A stretch of 38,871 nucleotides of DNA from Gammaproteobacteria bacterium (GTDB lineage Bacteria > Pseudomonadota > Gammaproteobacteria > Porifericomitales > Porifericomitaceae), in contig JAPPQA010000026.1 of assembly GCA_028817255.1 (NCBI GenBank), positions 1 to 38,871 of the forward strand, given 5' to 3'. Position numbers and translations under genes: made by a program. Under the pieces are notes generated by a model. That model saw nothing but the letters and a program-made list of their open reading frames with translations, made no database searches and was not told the origin of the DNA. Positions 8,179 through 17,355 of the stretch are shown piece by piece (the stretch's first letter is position 1; every line of letters begins with the position of its first letter).

Positions 8179-9031
8179 GCACACGCGGCTTTTGTGCCAG
8201 GGCTTTACCGGCCGCCAGGGCAGTTTCCATTGCCGGCAGGCCATGGAATACGGTACGCGCCTGGTGGGCGGGGTGACTCCGGGGCGCGGCGGCGAGAGCC
8301 ACCTGGACCTGCCTGTTTTCAACACGGTCGCCGAGGCCGTGCGCGAGACCGGCGCCGATGCCAGCATGATCTTCGTCCCGGCAGCCTTCGCCGCCGATGC
8401 CATCATGGAGGCGGCGGATGCGGGGATCGGCATGATCGCCTGCATTACCGAGGGGATCCCGGTGCTGGATATGGTGCGGGTGCGCGCGGCGCTGACACCT
8501 TGTTCCGCGGTCCGCTTGATCGGGCCGAACTGCCCGGGAGTGATTACCCCCGGGCAATGCAAGATGGGAATCATGCCCGGGGGCATTCACCGGCCCGGAT
8601 GCGTAGGCATCGTTTCCCGCTCCGGCACCCTGACCTACGAGGCGGTGCATCAGACCAGCGGCAACGGGCTGGGCCAGAGCACCTGTGTGGGGATCGGCGG
8701 GGACCCGATCCACGGGATGGGTTTCGTGGATTGCCTGCGGCTGTTCGAGGAGGACGAGCAGACCCGGGGAGTTATCCTGGTCGGGGAGATCGGCGGTACG
8801 GCCGAGGAAGAGGCCGCCGAGTTCATCGCGGCGGAGATCAGCAAGCCGGTAGCGGCTTATATCGCCGGCGTCACCGCGCCGCCGGGTCGGCGCATGGGCC
8901 ATGCCGGCGCCATCGTTTCGGGAGGGACGGGCGCCGCGGAGCAGAAATACCGCGCCCTGGAGAAGGCGGGCGTCGCCACGGTTCGTTCCCCGGCCGAGTT
9001 GGGCGATGCCATGGCGAAGTTGCTGCAATAG
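8159..9031 (+). CDS. sucD: Succinyl-CoA ligase, alpha subunit
   Basis: CoA-binding and phospho-histidine subunit of succinyl-CoA synthetase. The 290 residues open with MPILVDKHTRLLCQGFTGRQG and contain GGVTPGRGGESHLDLPVFNTV, IGPNCPGVITPGQCK, the SRSGTLTYEAV segment, GIGGDPIHG, and GHAGAIVSGGTGAAEQK, whose His is the transient phosphorylation site. The ATG at 8159 lies inside the end of sucC, which is the usual coupled arrangement. sucA, sucB and lpd are not adjacent; the pair sits between pilus genes and nadE instead. Confidence 0.96.
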   Translation: MPILVDKHTRLLCQGFTGRQGSFHCRQAMEYGTRLVGGVTPGRGGESHLDLPVFNTVAEAVRETGADASMIFVPAAFAADAIMEAADAGIGMIACITEGIPVLDMVRVRAALTPCSAVRLIGPNCPGVITPGQCKMGIMPGGIHRPGCVGIVSRSGTLTYEAVHQTSGNGLGQSTCVGIGGDPIHGMGFVDCLRLFEEDEQTRGVILVGEIGGTAEEEAAEFIAAEISKPVAAYIAGVTAPPGRRMGHAGAIVSGGTGAAEQKYRALEKAGVATVRSPAELGDAMAKLLQ

Positions 9032-9066
9032 CCGCCGCCATCGGCCGCGGTTCCGGGTAGGGTTGC

Positions 9067-10764
9067 ATGTCCGCCCCCGTGTTGCGCATCGTCCTTGCCC
9101 AGCGGAACTTTACGGTCGGCGACATCGCCGGCAACGCGGAGCGCATCGTCGCGTCTTCGGAGGCCGCCCGGGACGAGCACCGCGCCGATCTCGTCCTGTT
9201 CCCCGAGTGCAGCCTCACCGGCTACCCTCTGGACGACCTGCTCTACAGGCCGGATCTGCACCGCCAAGTCGAAGACGGCCTGGCGCGCATCGCGCAACGG
9301 GTGCACGGCATCCATATGCTGATCGGCCATCCCCGCCGGGAGGAAGGGGCGTTGTACAACGCCTGTACCTTGCTTAGGGACGGCGAGCGGCGCCTGACCT
9401 ACTGCAAGCGCAATCTGCCGAATTACGGCGTATTCGACGAAAAAAGACATTTTACCCCCGGTGACCGGGTGCATCTGGCGCACATCAACGGGGTGCGGAT
9501 CGCTCCCACGATCTGCGAAGACATCTGGCACCAGGAGCCGGCGCGGCGCATCCGCGCGGCGGGCACGGAGCTGCTGGTCAATATGAACGCCTCTCCTTTC
9601 GATATCGGCAAGCCGGAAGAACGGCGGCGGGTGTTGCGGGACCGGGTTCGGGAAACGGGGCTGCCCATCCTCTATGCCAACCTGGTCGGCGGCCAGGATG
9701 GCCTGGTGTTCGATGGCGGCTCCATGGCCGTGGATGGGAACGGCAGCATCCTCTTGCAGGCGCCTTTGTTCCGCGAGGGGCTGTACTTGCTGGAGTGCCG
9801 CCGCGGGGCGGGGGGAGGGCGCCTGGAGTTGCGCGCTTCCGTGACCACGCCGCTCCCGGAGCCTGTGGAGCGCGTTTACCGGGCATTGGTCATGGGGGTC
9901 GGGGATTACGTGCGCAAGAACGATTTCGCGGGCGCGCTGGTCGGCGTGTCCGGGGGCATAGACTCGGCCCTGACCTTGTGCATTGCCGTAGATGCCCTCG
10001 GTTCTGACAGCGTCGAGGCCCTGCTCCTGCCCTCTCGACATACGGCCGCAATGAGCGTCGAGGATGCCAGTGAATTAGCGAAGCGGTTGGGGGCGCCGTA
10101 CCGCATCCTGTCTATTGAGCGGACCTGCCCTGCCGTTCTGGAGACCCTGGGCGATGATGCCTTCCCTGCCGGCACGGGAGATACGGAAGATACGGTGGCG
10201 GAGAACGTGCAGGCGCGGTGCCGCGGCGTATTGCTGATGGCCGTGTCCAACCGGAGTGGGAAGTTGGTGTTGGCGACCGGCAACAAGAGCGAGGCGGCGG
10301 TAGGCTATACGACCTTGTATGGAGATACGGTGGGCGGTTTTGCCCCGCTGAAAGATATCTACAAAACCCGCGTGTACGAACTTGCCCGCTGGCGCAACCG
10401 CCAGGGGCGGGTCATTCCCGACCGCATCCTGGAGCGGCCGCCAAGTGCGGAGTTGCGGCCGAACCAAACGGACCAGGACTCTCTGCCCCCTTACGCGACG
10501 CTGGACCCGATCCTGGAGCGCTATATTGAACGGGACCAGAGTCCGGCGGAGATCGTCCGTGCCGGCTTCGATGCCGCCACCGTGCTGCAGGTGGCCGCAC
10601 TGGTTGGCCACAGCGAGCACAAGAGGCGCCAGATGCCGCCCGGGGTGCGTATCGGCAAGCGCTGCTTCGACCGGGACCGGCGCTACCCGATCTGCTCGCG
10701 TTACCGGGAAGGCGGCCCCTCCGAGCCCCCCTCCGAACCCCCTGGACATTCGGGCGCTGCCTGA
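9067..10764 (+). CDS. nadE: Glutamine-dependent NAD+ synthetase
   Basis: Final step of NAD biosynthesis: amidation of deamido-NAD using glutamine. The 565 residues comprise an N-terminal nitrilase-fold glutaminase with the Glu-Lys-Cys triad (Glu47 in LFPECSLTGYP, Lys114 in YCKRNLPNYGVFDE, Cys150 in PTICEDIWH) and a C-terminal synthetase with the PP-loop SGGIDS (295-300), GNKSEAAVGY, and the RPPSAELRPNQTDQDSLPPY loop. Length matches the two-domain bacterial form. It follows sucD after 35 bases and ends one base before the stop codon of convergent bamD, so the two 3' ends abut exactly. Confidence 0.96.
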   Translation: MSAPVLRIVLAQRNFTVGDIAGNAERIVASSEAARDEHRADLVLFPECSLTGYPLDDLLYRPDLHRQVEDGLARIAQRVHGIHMLIGHPRREEGALYNACTLLRDGERRLTYCKRNLPNYGVFDEKRHFTPGDRVHLAHINGVRIAPTICEDIWHQEPARRIRAAGTELLVNMNASPFDIGKPEERRRVLRDRVRETGLPILYANLVGGQDGLVFDGGSMAVDGNGSILLQAPLFREGLYLLECRRGAGGGRLELRASVTTPLPEPVERVYRALVMGVGDYVRKNDFAGALVGVSGGIDSALTLCIAVDALGSDSVEALLLPSRHTAAMSVEDASELAKRLGAPYRILSIERTCPAVLETLGDDAFPAGTGDTEDTVAENVQARCRGVLLMAVSNRSGKLVLATGNKSEAAVGYTTLYGDTVGGFAPLKDIYKTRVYELARWRNRQGRVIPDRILERPPSAELRPNQTDQDSLPPYATLDPILERYIERDQSPAEIVRAGFDAATVLQVAALVGHSEHKRRQMPPGVRIGKRCFDRDRRYPICSRYREGGPSEPPSEPPGHSGAA

Positions 10765-11553
10765 CTACTTGATCCGGATCCGCTCGATCTCGGCAATCTC
10801 CTTGGACTGGGGGTAGTTCAGCCGCAATACGCGCAAAGCGTCGCGCGACAGTTCCTCCAGTTCCAGAACCTTGTAGGCCCGGGCCATGATCGCCAGCGCC
10901 ATGGGCGTCGAAGGCGTGCGCGGGTAATGCTGTACCACGTATTGGGCGCGATTGGCGGCTGCCAGGTAGGCGCCGCGATTCAGGTAATAGTTGGCCACGC
11001 TGATCTCGTGCTTGGCCAGGATATTGCGCAGATAAACCATGCGCTGCCCGGCATCCGGGGCATACTTGCTGTCTGGGAATTTGCGCCGCAACTCCGCGAA
11101 GTACTCGAAAGCCTGTAGTTTGGAGGCCGGGTCTCTTTGCGAGGCGTCGAGGCGGAGATAGCGATCCGCCAGGCCGCCGCCCCGGTAGAAATTCGCCAGA
11201 CCGCGCAGGTAGTATGCGTAATCCACGTGCGGATGCTGGGGATAGCGCTTGATGAACCGGTCGCAGGTATCGATCGCGTTGTCCGATTCTTCGCTCTTGT
11301 AGTAGAGATAGGCCAGGTCCAGGAGGGCTTGTTGGCCGTATGCGCCGAACGGAGAGCGGCTTTCCAGGGCCGTGTACATTTCCTTCGCTTGTTCATAGTT
11401 GCCGCTCTGCAGGGCGCCCTTGGCCTCTGCGTAAAGCCGTTCCGCGGGCCAGTCCGCGAAGGCGTTTTTGCCGGAGGAGCCGCATGCCGTCAGGAGGCAG
11501 GGCAACAACAAACAGGCGACGCTCCGGAGCATGGTCATCGCAGGCATGATCAT
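10765..11553 (-). CDS. bamD: Outer membrane assembly lipoprotein BamD
   Basis: Essential lipoprotein of the BAM complex that inserts beta-barrels, presumably including the porin-like protein at 36.8 kb. A signal peptide with lipobox LLTACGSS places the lipidated Cys at about residue 24 of the longest reading. TPR-like repeats follow (ERLYAEAKGALQSGNYEQAKEMYTALESRSPFG, YAYYLRGLANFY, YYLNRGAYLAAANRAQYVV). Length of 262 fits the family (about 245). Four in-frame ATGs (11553, 11547, 11538, 11532) precede the hydrophobic core and none has a good ribosome binding site, so the exact start is open. The gene is divergent from rluD. Confidence 0.94.
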   Translation of the reverse strand: MIMPAMTMLRSVACLLLPCLLTACGSSGKNAFADWPAERLYAEAKGALQSGNYEQAKEMYTALESRSPFGAYGQQALLDLAYLYYKSEESDNAIDTCDRFIKRYPQHPHVDYAYYLRGLANFYRGGGLADRYLRLDASQRDPASKLQAFEYFAELRRKFPDSKYAPDAGQRMVYLRNILAKHEISVANYYLNRGAYLAAANRAQYVVQHYPRTPSTPMALAIMARAYKVLELEELSRDALRVLRLNYPQSKEIAEIERIRIK

Positions 11554-11702
11554 GGAAGATTAGAGCAGGGAGGCGCCCTACCGCAAGTCCGCGTCCCTTT
11601 ACTGTCGGCGCCATACGGAATTCGCCGATGCAAATATGGCGTATGCAAGCAGGGACGCACAAGCCGTTACGCAAAGGAGCGCGAAGCGCGCGCTTGCTAT
11701 GC

Positions 11703-11753
11703 GGGATTCCGGCTTTCGCCGGAATGACGAGGTAAAGGGCGGGAATGACGAGG
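11703..11753. repeat. REP-like palindromic repeat (ATTCCGGC...GCCGGAAT type)
   Basis: The arms ATTCCGGC and GCCGGAAT (11706-11725, loop TTTC) form a hairpin flanked by GGAATGACGAGGT, which occurs twice about 22 bases apart. Read on the minus strand it is the very common dispersed bacterial repeat GTCATTCCGGCGAAAGCCGG, which in random translation yields FRRKPESR or VIPAKAGIP. It sits between the divergent bamD and rluD genes. Only one full hairpin plus a degenerate half copy is visible here. Confidence 0.7.
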
Positions 11754-11821
11754 TGGGGCATGGGAATGGGAGGCCGGCGCACTGGCCCCCGGCATTGCGG
11801 TAGCATAACCTTGTCTGCGGT

Positions 11822-12757
11822 ATGGAAGCAGGCAAATTGTCTTTGCGCATTTCTTCGGATTGCGCGGGTCGTCGCTTGGATCAGGCTTTGGCGCAGCTCC
11901 TGCCGCAGTATTCGCGCTCCCGGATACAGCAGTGGATTCGCGGCGATGCCGTCCGGGTCGAGGGGCGCGCGGCACCGGCGCGCCATCCGGTTTGCGGCGG
12001 GGAGCGGGTCGAGATCCGCATCCCCCGGGAAGGGTCCGACGGGCACTGGCAGGCCGAGGCGATCCCGCTGGCGATCCTTTACGAGGACGAGGAACTCCTG
12101 ATCGTGGATAAGCCTCCCGGACTGGTCGTGCATCCGGGGGCCGGCAACCGCGAGCATACGCTGCTGAACGCTTTGCTGTACCGTTTCCCAGGCCTGACCG
12201 CGGTCCCGCGGGCGGGCATCGTGCATCGTCTGGACAAGGACACTTCCGGCCTGATGGTCGTGGCCAGGACCGGCGCCGCCCATGTTTCCCTGGTCGGGCA
12301 GCTCAAGGAACGTTCTGTCCGAAGGGAATATCGGGCTCTCGTAGCAGGGCGCGTCTCTCACGGCGGGCAGGTAGAGTTGCCGATAGGGCGCCACCCCCGC
12401 CGCCGCACGCGGATGGCAGTCGTGGCGGCCGGGCGGCCGGCGCTTACCCGCTATCGGGTGCTCGAAAGGTTCCCGGGCTATAGCTGGCTGTCGCTGCGCC
12501 TGGAGACCGGCAGGACGCACCAGATTCGAGTGCACATGGCCCATCTGGGGCATCCGGTGGCGGGCGACCCCCTGTATGGCCGGCGCCCGGTCGCGGCGGC
12601 GCCCCTTCTGCCCAGGCAGGCCCTGCATGCCCGCGCGCTCGCTTTGACCCATCCGCGGTCGGGTAAGCGCATGCGCTGGGAGGCGCCGTTGCCCGCCGAT
12701 ATGGCGCGGCTGTTGGCCGATTTGCGCAAAGACGCCGGCAGTGATGCTGGCGCTTGA
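11822..12757 (+). CDS. rluD: 23S rRNA pseudouridine(1911/1915/1917) synthase RluD
   Basis: RluA-family pseudouridine synthase modifying helix 69 of 23S rRNA. The 311 residues carry an N-terminal S4-like RNA-binding domain (RLDQALAQLLPQYSRSRIQQWIRGDAVRVEG) and a catalytic domain with the signature HRLDKDTSGLMVVA, whose Asp is the nucleophile, plus LETGRTHQIRVHMAHLGHPVAGDPLYG. No ribosome binding site precedes ATG 11822. In many gammaproteobacteria bamD-rluD-pgeF-clpB are clustered; here the pgeF (YfiH multicopper) gene is missing and clpB follows after 73 bases. Confidence 0.95.
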   Translation: MEAGKLSLRISSDCAGRRLDQALAQLLPQYSRSRIQQWIRGDAVRVEGRAAPARHPVCGGERVEIRIPREGSDGHWQAEAIPLAILYEDEELLIVDKPPGLVVHPGAGNREHTLLNALLYRFPGLTAVPRAGIVHRLDKDTSGLMVVARTGAAHVSLVGQLKERSVRREYRALVAGRVSHGGQVELPIGRHPRRRTRMAVVAAGRPALTRYRVLERFPGYSWLSLRLETGRTHQIRVHMAHLGHPVAGDPLYGRRPVAAAPLLPRQALHARALALTHPRSGKRMRWEAPLPADMARLLADLRKDAGSDAGA

Positions 12758-12781
12758 GTTTCGCGGGACGGCGCGGCCCCG

Positions 12782-12810
12782 CTTGAATCCTGGGATTGCG
12801 GCGGCATATT
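12782..12810 (+). promoter_or_regulatory. Putative heat-shock (sigma-32) promoter of clpB
   Basis: CTTGAA at 12782-12787, a 14-base spacer, and CGGCATAT at 12802-12809 resemble the sigma-32 consensus CTTGAA-N13/17-CCCCATNT (perfect -35 core, 6 of 8 in the -10). The predicted transcript would start near 12817, directly before the TAAGGAG ribosome binding site (12817-12823) of clpB. The short leader is a caveat; the family is classically heat-induced. Confidence 0.55.
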
Positions 12811-12830
12811 GACCTGTAAGGAGCGACCCG

Positions 12831-15470
12831 ATGCACCCGGAGCAATTTACCCATACGTTGCAACAGCTCCTGGCGGAGGCCAGGGAGCTGGCCCTGGGCC
12901 GTGCCCACCAGGTCCTGGAACCGGAGCACTTATTGGCTGCCATGCTGGCCCGGGAGGAGGGCGAGGCGCGGCGATTGCTGGCGGCAGCGGGAACGGATCT
13001 GGTCCGCTTGCGGCAGAACCTGGCCCGGAGGCTGGACGGGATGCCGCGGGCGGCCGGCGCGCAAAAGGACGACTGCCGTTTGTCCGGGCGGCTGGGGCAG
13101 CTGTTGGACGCCGGCGAAACGCTGGCGCGGCAACGCGGGGATCGCTACATCTCCAGCGAGCTGGTTCTGTTGGCCATGATGCGGGAGTGCGCGCAACTCG
13201 CGGAGCCGCTGCGGGAATGCGGGGCTCAGGCGTCCCGCCTCGAAGAGGCTATCGAACGGTCCCGGGATGGGCGCTCGGTTGACGATCCGGGTGCGGAAGA
13301 ACAGCGCCAGGCCCTGGAGAAATACACCGTTGACCTGACGGCGCGTGCCGAGCGCGGGGATCTGGACCCCGTGATCGGGCGGGACGAGGAGATTCGGCGC
13401 GCCATCCAGGTGTTGCAGAGGCGCACCAAGAATAACCCGGTGCTGATCGGCGATCCGGGAATTGGCAAGACGGCCATTGTAGAGGGACTGGCGCAGCGCA
13501 TTGTGGACGGCGAGGTGCCGGAATTGCTGAAGGACAAGCGTATCCTGGCATTGGACTTGGGGGCGCTGGTCGCCGGCGCCCGGTTTCGCGGCGACTTCGA
13601 GGAGCGCCTGAAGGCCGTATTACGGGATATCTCCCGGGCAAAGGGCAGGATCGTCCTGTTTATAGACGAGATGCACACGGTCGTAGGCGCGGGCAATGCG
13701 GAAGGGGCCATGGATGCGGGGAATATGCTGAAACCCGCCCTCGCGCGCGGCGAATTGCATTGCCTGGGCGCCACTACCCTGGACGAGTATCGCCGACATA
13801 TCGAGCGGGATGCGGCACTGGAGCGCCGGTTTCAGAAGATCCTGACCGGCGAGCCTACGGTGGAAGATACCGTGGCCATTCTGCGCGGCCTCAAGGAGCG
13901 TTACGAACTGCATCACCGGGTGCGGATCGCGGATCCGGCCCTCGTCGCCGCCGCCGCCTTGTCGCACCGCTACATCGCCGACCGCCGCCTTCCGGACAAG
14001 GCGATCGATCTCGTGGACGAGGCCGCAAGCAGGATCAGCATAGAGATTGCGAGCAAACCGGAGGCGCTGGATCGTCTGGACCGGCGCCTGGTCCAGTTGC
14101 GGATCGAGCGCGAGGCCCTGCGCAAGGACCTGGACCGCGCTTCCCGGGAACGGTTTCAAGAACTGCGGAAGCGGATCGAAGGCCTGGACCAGGAGCGCAA
14201 GAATTTGGAACGGGTCTGGAAGGCGGAGAAAGCCGAGTTGCAGGGCGCTCATCGTTTTCAGGAGCGGTTGGACCGGGCCCGGCGGGAGTTGGAAACCGCC
14301 CGCCGCGCCGGGGACCTGAATCGGATGGCCGAGCTGCAATACGGCCATATTCCGGAGTTGGAGGCCAGTCTCCGGCGGGCCTCCGAGAACGGCTCCCGGA
14401 AACTGCGCCTGCTGCGGAACAAGGTCACGGAAAACGAGATTGCCGAGGTGGTCTCCCGGTGGACGGGCATCCCCGCCAGCAGGATGTTGCGGGGCGAGAA
14501 AGCTAAGCTGCTGCGGATGGAACAGGCGTTGCGCCGGCGGGTTGTGGGACAGGATCATGCGCTCTCCGCTATGGCGGACGCTGTCCGGCGCTCCCGTGCC
14601 GGCCTTTCCGACCCGGCCCGTCCCATCGCTTCTTTCCTGTTTCTGGGGCCGACCGGCGTCGGCAAGACCGAACTTTGCCGGGCGCTGGCCGAGTTCCTGT
14701 TTGCCAGTGAAGACGCGACGGTGCGAATAGACATGTCGGAATACATGGAGCGGCATGCGGCGGCCAGGTTCGTCGGGGCGCCGCCCGGTTACGTGGGCCA
14801 CGAGGAGGGCGGCCAGTTAACCGAGGCGGTCCGACGTCGGCCCTACAGCGTGGTCCTGTTCGACGAGATCGAAAAGGCGCATCCCGACATCGCTCATATC
14901 CTGTTGCAGGTGCTGGACGACGGCCGCCTTACCGACGGCCAGGGCCGCACCGTGAATTTCCGCAACACGGTGATCGTAATGACTTCTAACCTGGGTTCCG
15001 AGCGCATCCGCGAGCTGGCGGCGCGGCAGGCGGTGGAACCCATGGCGATCCGGGAGGCTGTCCTGGAGGCCGCGGGAGAGCGTTTCCGGCCCGAATTTAT
15101 CAACCGGGTGGACGAGATAGTGGTTTTTCGCCCGTTGCGGCAGGAGCATATCCGCGTGATCGCCCGCATCCAGCTGGACCGGGTGCGGGAACGGTTGGAG
15201 GTACAGGGGATTCGCCTGCAAGTGTCGGATGCGGCTGTGGACTGGCTGGGCCATAGCGGATACGATTCCGCCTACGGCGCCCGGCCCTTGAAACGTGCCG
15301 TGCAACGCCACCTGCTTGGCCCTCTGTCGCGCGCGCTGTTGGCCGACCGCTTCGCGACTGGCGATACGGTGGCCGTCGAGGTGGAGGGCGAGGCCTTGAA
15401 ATTCGACAGGATCGCGGGAGGCGGCGAGAAACCGGGTCTCCCCGCCGTTGCGACCGGTTCCGAGAGTTGA
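12831..15470 (+). CDS. clpB: ATP-dependent disaggregase ClpB
   Basis: Hexameric Hsp100 chaperone that, with DnaK, extracts polypeptides from aggregates in the cytosol. The 879 residues show an N-terminal Clp_N repeat domain (about 1-145), NBD1 with Walker A GDPGIGKT (207-214) and FIDEMHTVVGAG, a coiled-coil M-domain rich in Leu/Arg/Glu (about 400-525), NBD2 with Walker A GPTGVGKT (about 606-613) and LFDEIEKAHPD, and the Clp_D2 C-terminal domain (SGYDSAYGARPLKR). TAAGGAG stands seven bases before ATG 12831. Slightly longer than E. coli ClpB (857) owing to a C-terminal tail. It has no IGF/IGL loop expected of ClpA/ClpX, consistent with ClpB. Confidence 0.97.
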   Translation: MHPEQFTHTLQQLLAEARELALGRAHQVLEPEHLLAAMLAREEGEARRLLAAAGTDLVRLRQNLARRLDGMPRAAGAQKDDCRLSGRLGQLLDAGETLARQRGDRYISSELVLLAMMRECAQLAEPLRECGAQASRLEEAIERSRDGRSVDDPGAEEQRQALEKYTVDLTARAERGDLDPVIGRDEEIRRAIQVLQRRTKNNPVLIGDPGIGKTAIVEGLAQRIVDGEVPELLKDKRILALDLGALVAGARFRGDFEERLKAVLRDISRAKGRIVLFIDEMHTVVGAGNAEGAMDAGNMLKPALARGELHCLGATTLDEYRRHIERDAALERRFQKILTGEPTVEDTVAILRGLKERYELHHRVRIADPALVAAAALSHRYIADRRLPDKAIDLVDEAASRISIEIASKPEALDRLDRRLVQLRIEREALRKDLDRASRERFQELRKRIEGLDQERKNLERVWKAEKAELQGAHRFQERLDRARRELETARRAGDLNRMAELQYGHIPELEASLRRASENGSRKLRLLRNKVTENEIAEVVSRWTGIPASRMLRGEKAKLLRMEQALRRRVVGQDHALSAMADAVRRSRAGLSDPARPIASFLFLGPTGVGKTELCRALAEFLFASEDATVRIDMSEYMERHAAARFVGAPPGYVGHEEGGQLTEAVRRRPYSVVLFDEIEKAHPDIAHILLQVLDDGRLTDGQGRTVNFRNTVIVMTSNLGSERIRELAARQAVEPMAIREAVLEAAGERFRPEFINRVDEIVVFRPLRQEHIRVIARIQLDRVRERLEVQGIRLQVSDAAVDWLGHSGYDSAYGARPLKRAVQRHLLGPLSRALLADRFATGDTVAVEVEGEALKFDRIAGGGEKPGLPAVATGSES

Positions 15471-15609
15471 CGCCCCGGTCCGGTGGCGGGCGGGTTGGGC
15501 GCGGGGGGAATATGCCCGCGGCGGGCCGGCGTCCGTTGCTGGCATTTGCCGCGGTTTTGCGATAGATTATAGGGGACAGGTCTTTAGCAGCGATCCAGGG
15601 AGCTTTGAA

Positions 15610-17346
15610 TTGGCCGTATCCGCAAACAAGATTCAATTGACCGGACTTGCCCGGAAGCTTGTGGCCCACAAGATTCTGGAGGAGGGCGCGGCCGGAGAGG
15701 CGCTTCAGGCCGCCGCCAGGAAGAACATATCCCTGGTAGTGCATCTGGTGAAGAATAAGCTGGCGCCCGCCAATCGGATCGCGATGGTTGCCGCCGCGGA
15801 ATTCGGGTTCCCGCTGATTGACGCCAGCGCCATTGAAGTGGATGCCGACCTCGTCAAGCAGATCAAGATGGACATCATGCAAAAACGCCGCGTCTTTCCC
15901 CTGTACCGGCGGGGAAGGAAGATATTCGTGGCCCTCTCCGACCCGATGAATCTGCAAGTCCTGGACGAGGTAAAGTTTGCCACCGGCTGCCAGGTCGAGG
16001 TGGTTCTGGTGGAGGAGGACAAACTGTCCGCGGCCATTGAGAGTGCGGCGGAGGCGATGGACACGTCTCTCTCCGATATGACCGAGGGAGACGATTTCGA
16101 AGATCTGGACAATTTGCAGACGGTTGACGAATCCGCCGAAGCCGAGGGAGACGATGCCGCCGCCAGCGACGTGGAAGATGCCCCGGTGGTGCGCTTTGTC
16201 AACAAGGTGCTGCTGGACGCAATCAAGAAAGGGGCGTCGGACCTGCATTTCGAACCTTACGAAAAGTTCTACCGGGTGCGGTTTCGCGTTGACGGAATGT
16301 TGCAGGAGATCGTCAAGCCGCCGCAGATCCTGGCCAAGAAGATCTCTGCCCGCATCAAAGTCATGTCGCGCCTGGATGTATCCGAGAGACGGGTGCCCCA
16401 GGATGGGCGCATCAAGCTGAAGCTCTCCAAGAGCAAGGCGATAGACTTTCGCGTGAGCACCTGCCCGACACTGTTTGGGGAGAAATGTTGTATGCGTATC
16501 CTGGATTCCGATGCCGCGAAACTGCAGATCGACCAGTTGGGCTATGAGGATTTCCAGAAGGAGTTGTTCCTGAACAACTTGCACAAGCCTTACGGCATGT
16601 TCCTGGTCACCGGGCCGACGGGGAGCGGCAAGACCGTCTCCCTCTACACGGGGATCAATATCATCAACAAGGAGGAGGTCAACATCTCGACGGCGGAGGA
16701 CCCGGTCGAGATCAACCTGCCCGGGATCAACCAGGTGCAAGTTGACGAACGCACGGGCATGTCTTTCGGCAAGGCGCTCAAGTCTTTCCTCCGCCAGGAC
16801 CCGGATATTATCCTGGTGGGCGAGATTCGCGACCTGGAGACCGGTTCCATCGCGGTCAAGGCGGCACAGACGGGCCACATGGTCATGTCCACCTTGCATA
16901 CCAACGATTGTCCGCAGACCCTGACCCGGTTGCAGGACATGGGTATTCCTGCATTTGCGGTCGCCACCAGCATCAATATCATCACGGCGCAACGGCTGGG
17001 GCGGCGCCTGCACTCGGAATACCGGAAGTCCATTTCCCTGCCCAAAGAGGCGCTGCTGAAAGAGGGCTTTACCGAGGAGGATGTCGCGGAAAATTTCGAG
17101 CTGTACGAGCCGGCTGACGAGTGCGGCGAAGACTGTCCCACCGGCTACAAGGGCCGGGTGGGGATCTACCAGGTCATGCCGGTCTCCGAAGAGTTGAGGC
17201 GTTTGATCATTGAGCAGGCGAACGCCGTCAAGCTGGCCCAGCAGGCGGAAGCGGAGGGGATATGGGATATCCGCCGCGCCGGGTTGATGAAGGCGAAGGC
17301 CGGCTTTACCAGCCTGACGGAAATCAATCGGGTGACGGTCGAATAA
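15610..17346 (+). CDS. pilB: Type IV pilus extension ATPase PilB
   Basis: Cytoplasmic secretion-type ATPase powering pilus extension. The start is judged to be TTG 15610, because IQLTGLARKLVAHKIL then aligns with the PilB N-terminus and GGGAG lies seven bases upstream; the product is 578 residues (family about 566). It has an N-terminal T2SSE-N domain (about 10-150), an acidic linker, Walker A GPTGSGKT (335-342), Asp-box ISTAEDPVE, Walker B LVGEIRDLET and His-box STLHTND. The usual C-terminal zinc site is atypical: the first cysteine pair is replaced by LHSEYRKS, leaving only CGEDC. pilC follows after nine bases. Confidence 0.95.
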   Translation: MAVSANKIQLTGLARKLVAHKILEEGAAGEALQAAARKNISLVVHLVKNKLAPANRIAMVAAAEFGFPLIDASAIEVDADLVKQIKMDIMQKRRVFPLYRRGRKIFVALSDPMNLQVLDEVKFATGCQVEVVLVEEDKLSAAIESAAEAMDTSLSDMTEGDDFEDLDNLQTVDESAEAEGDDAAASDVEDAPVVRFVNKVLLDAIKKGASDLHFEPYEKFYRVRFRVDGMLQEIVKPPQILAKKISARIKVMSRLDVSERRVPQDGRIKLKLSKSKAIDFRVSTCPTLFGEKCCMRILDSDAAKLQIDQLGYEDFQKELFLNNLHKPYGMFLVTGPTGSGKTVSLYTGINIINKEEVNISTAEDPVEINLPGINQVQVDERTGMSFGKALKSFLRQDPDIILVGEIRDLETGSIAVKAAQTGHMVMSTLHTNDCPQTLTRLQDMGIPAFAVATSINIITAQRLGRRLHSEYRKSISLPKEALLKEGFTEEDVAENFELYEPADECGEDCPTGYKGRVGIYQVMPVSEELRRLIIEQANAVKLAQQAEAEGIWDIRRAGLMKAKAGFTSLTEINRVTVE

Positions 17347-17355
17347 ACCGGGGCG

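Noticed and set aside
6991..9031. Assigning sucCD as malate-CoA ligase (mtkAB)
   Set aside because: Motifs follow classical SucC/SucD closely and no serine-cycle gene is adjacent.
11599..11850. Minus-strand frame containing FRRKPESR
   Set aside because: Translation of the dispersed palindromic repeat between bamD and rluD, a frequent false gene.
15541..15609. Possible promoter GATAGATTATAGG before pilB
   Set aside because: AT-rich, but no acceptable -35/-10 spacing could be found.
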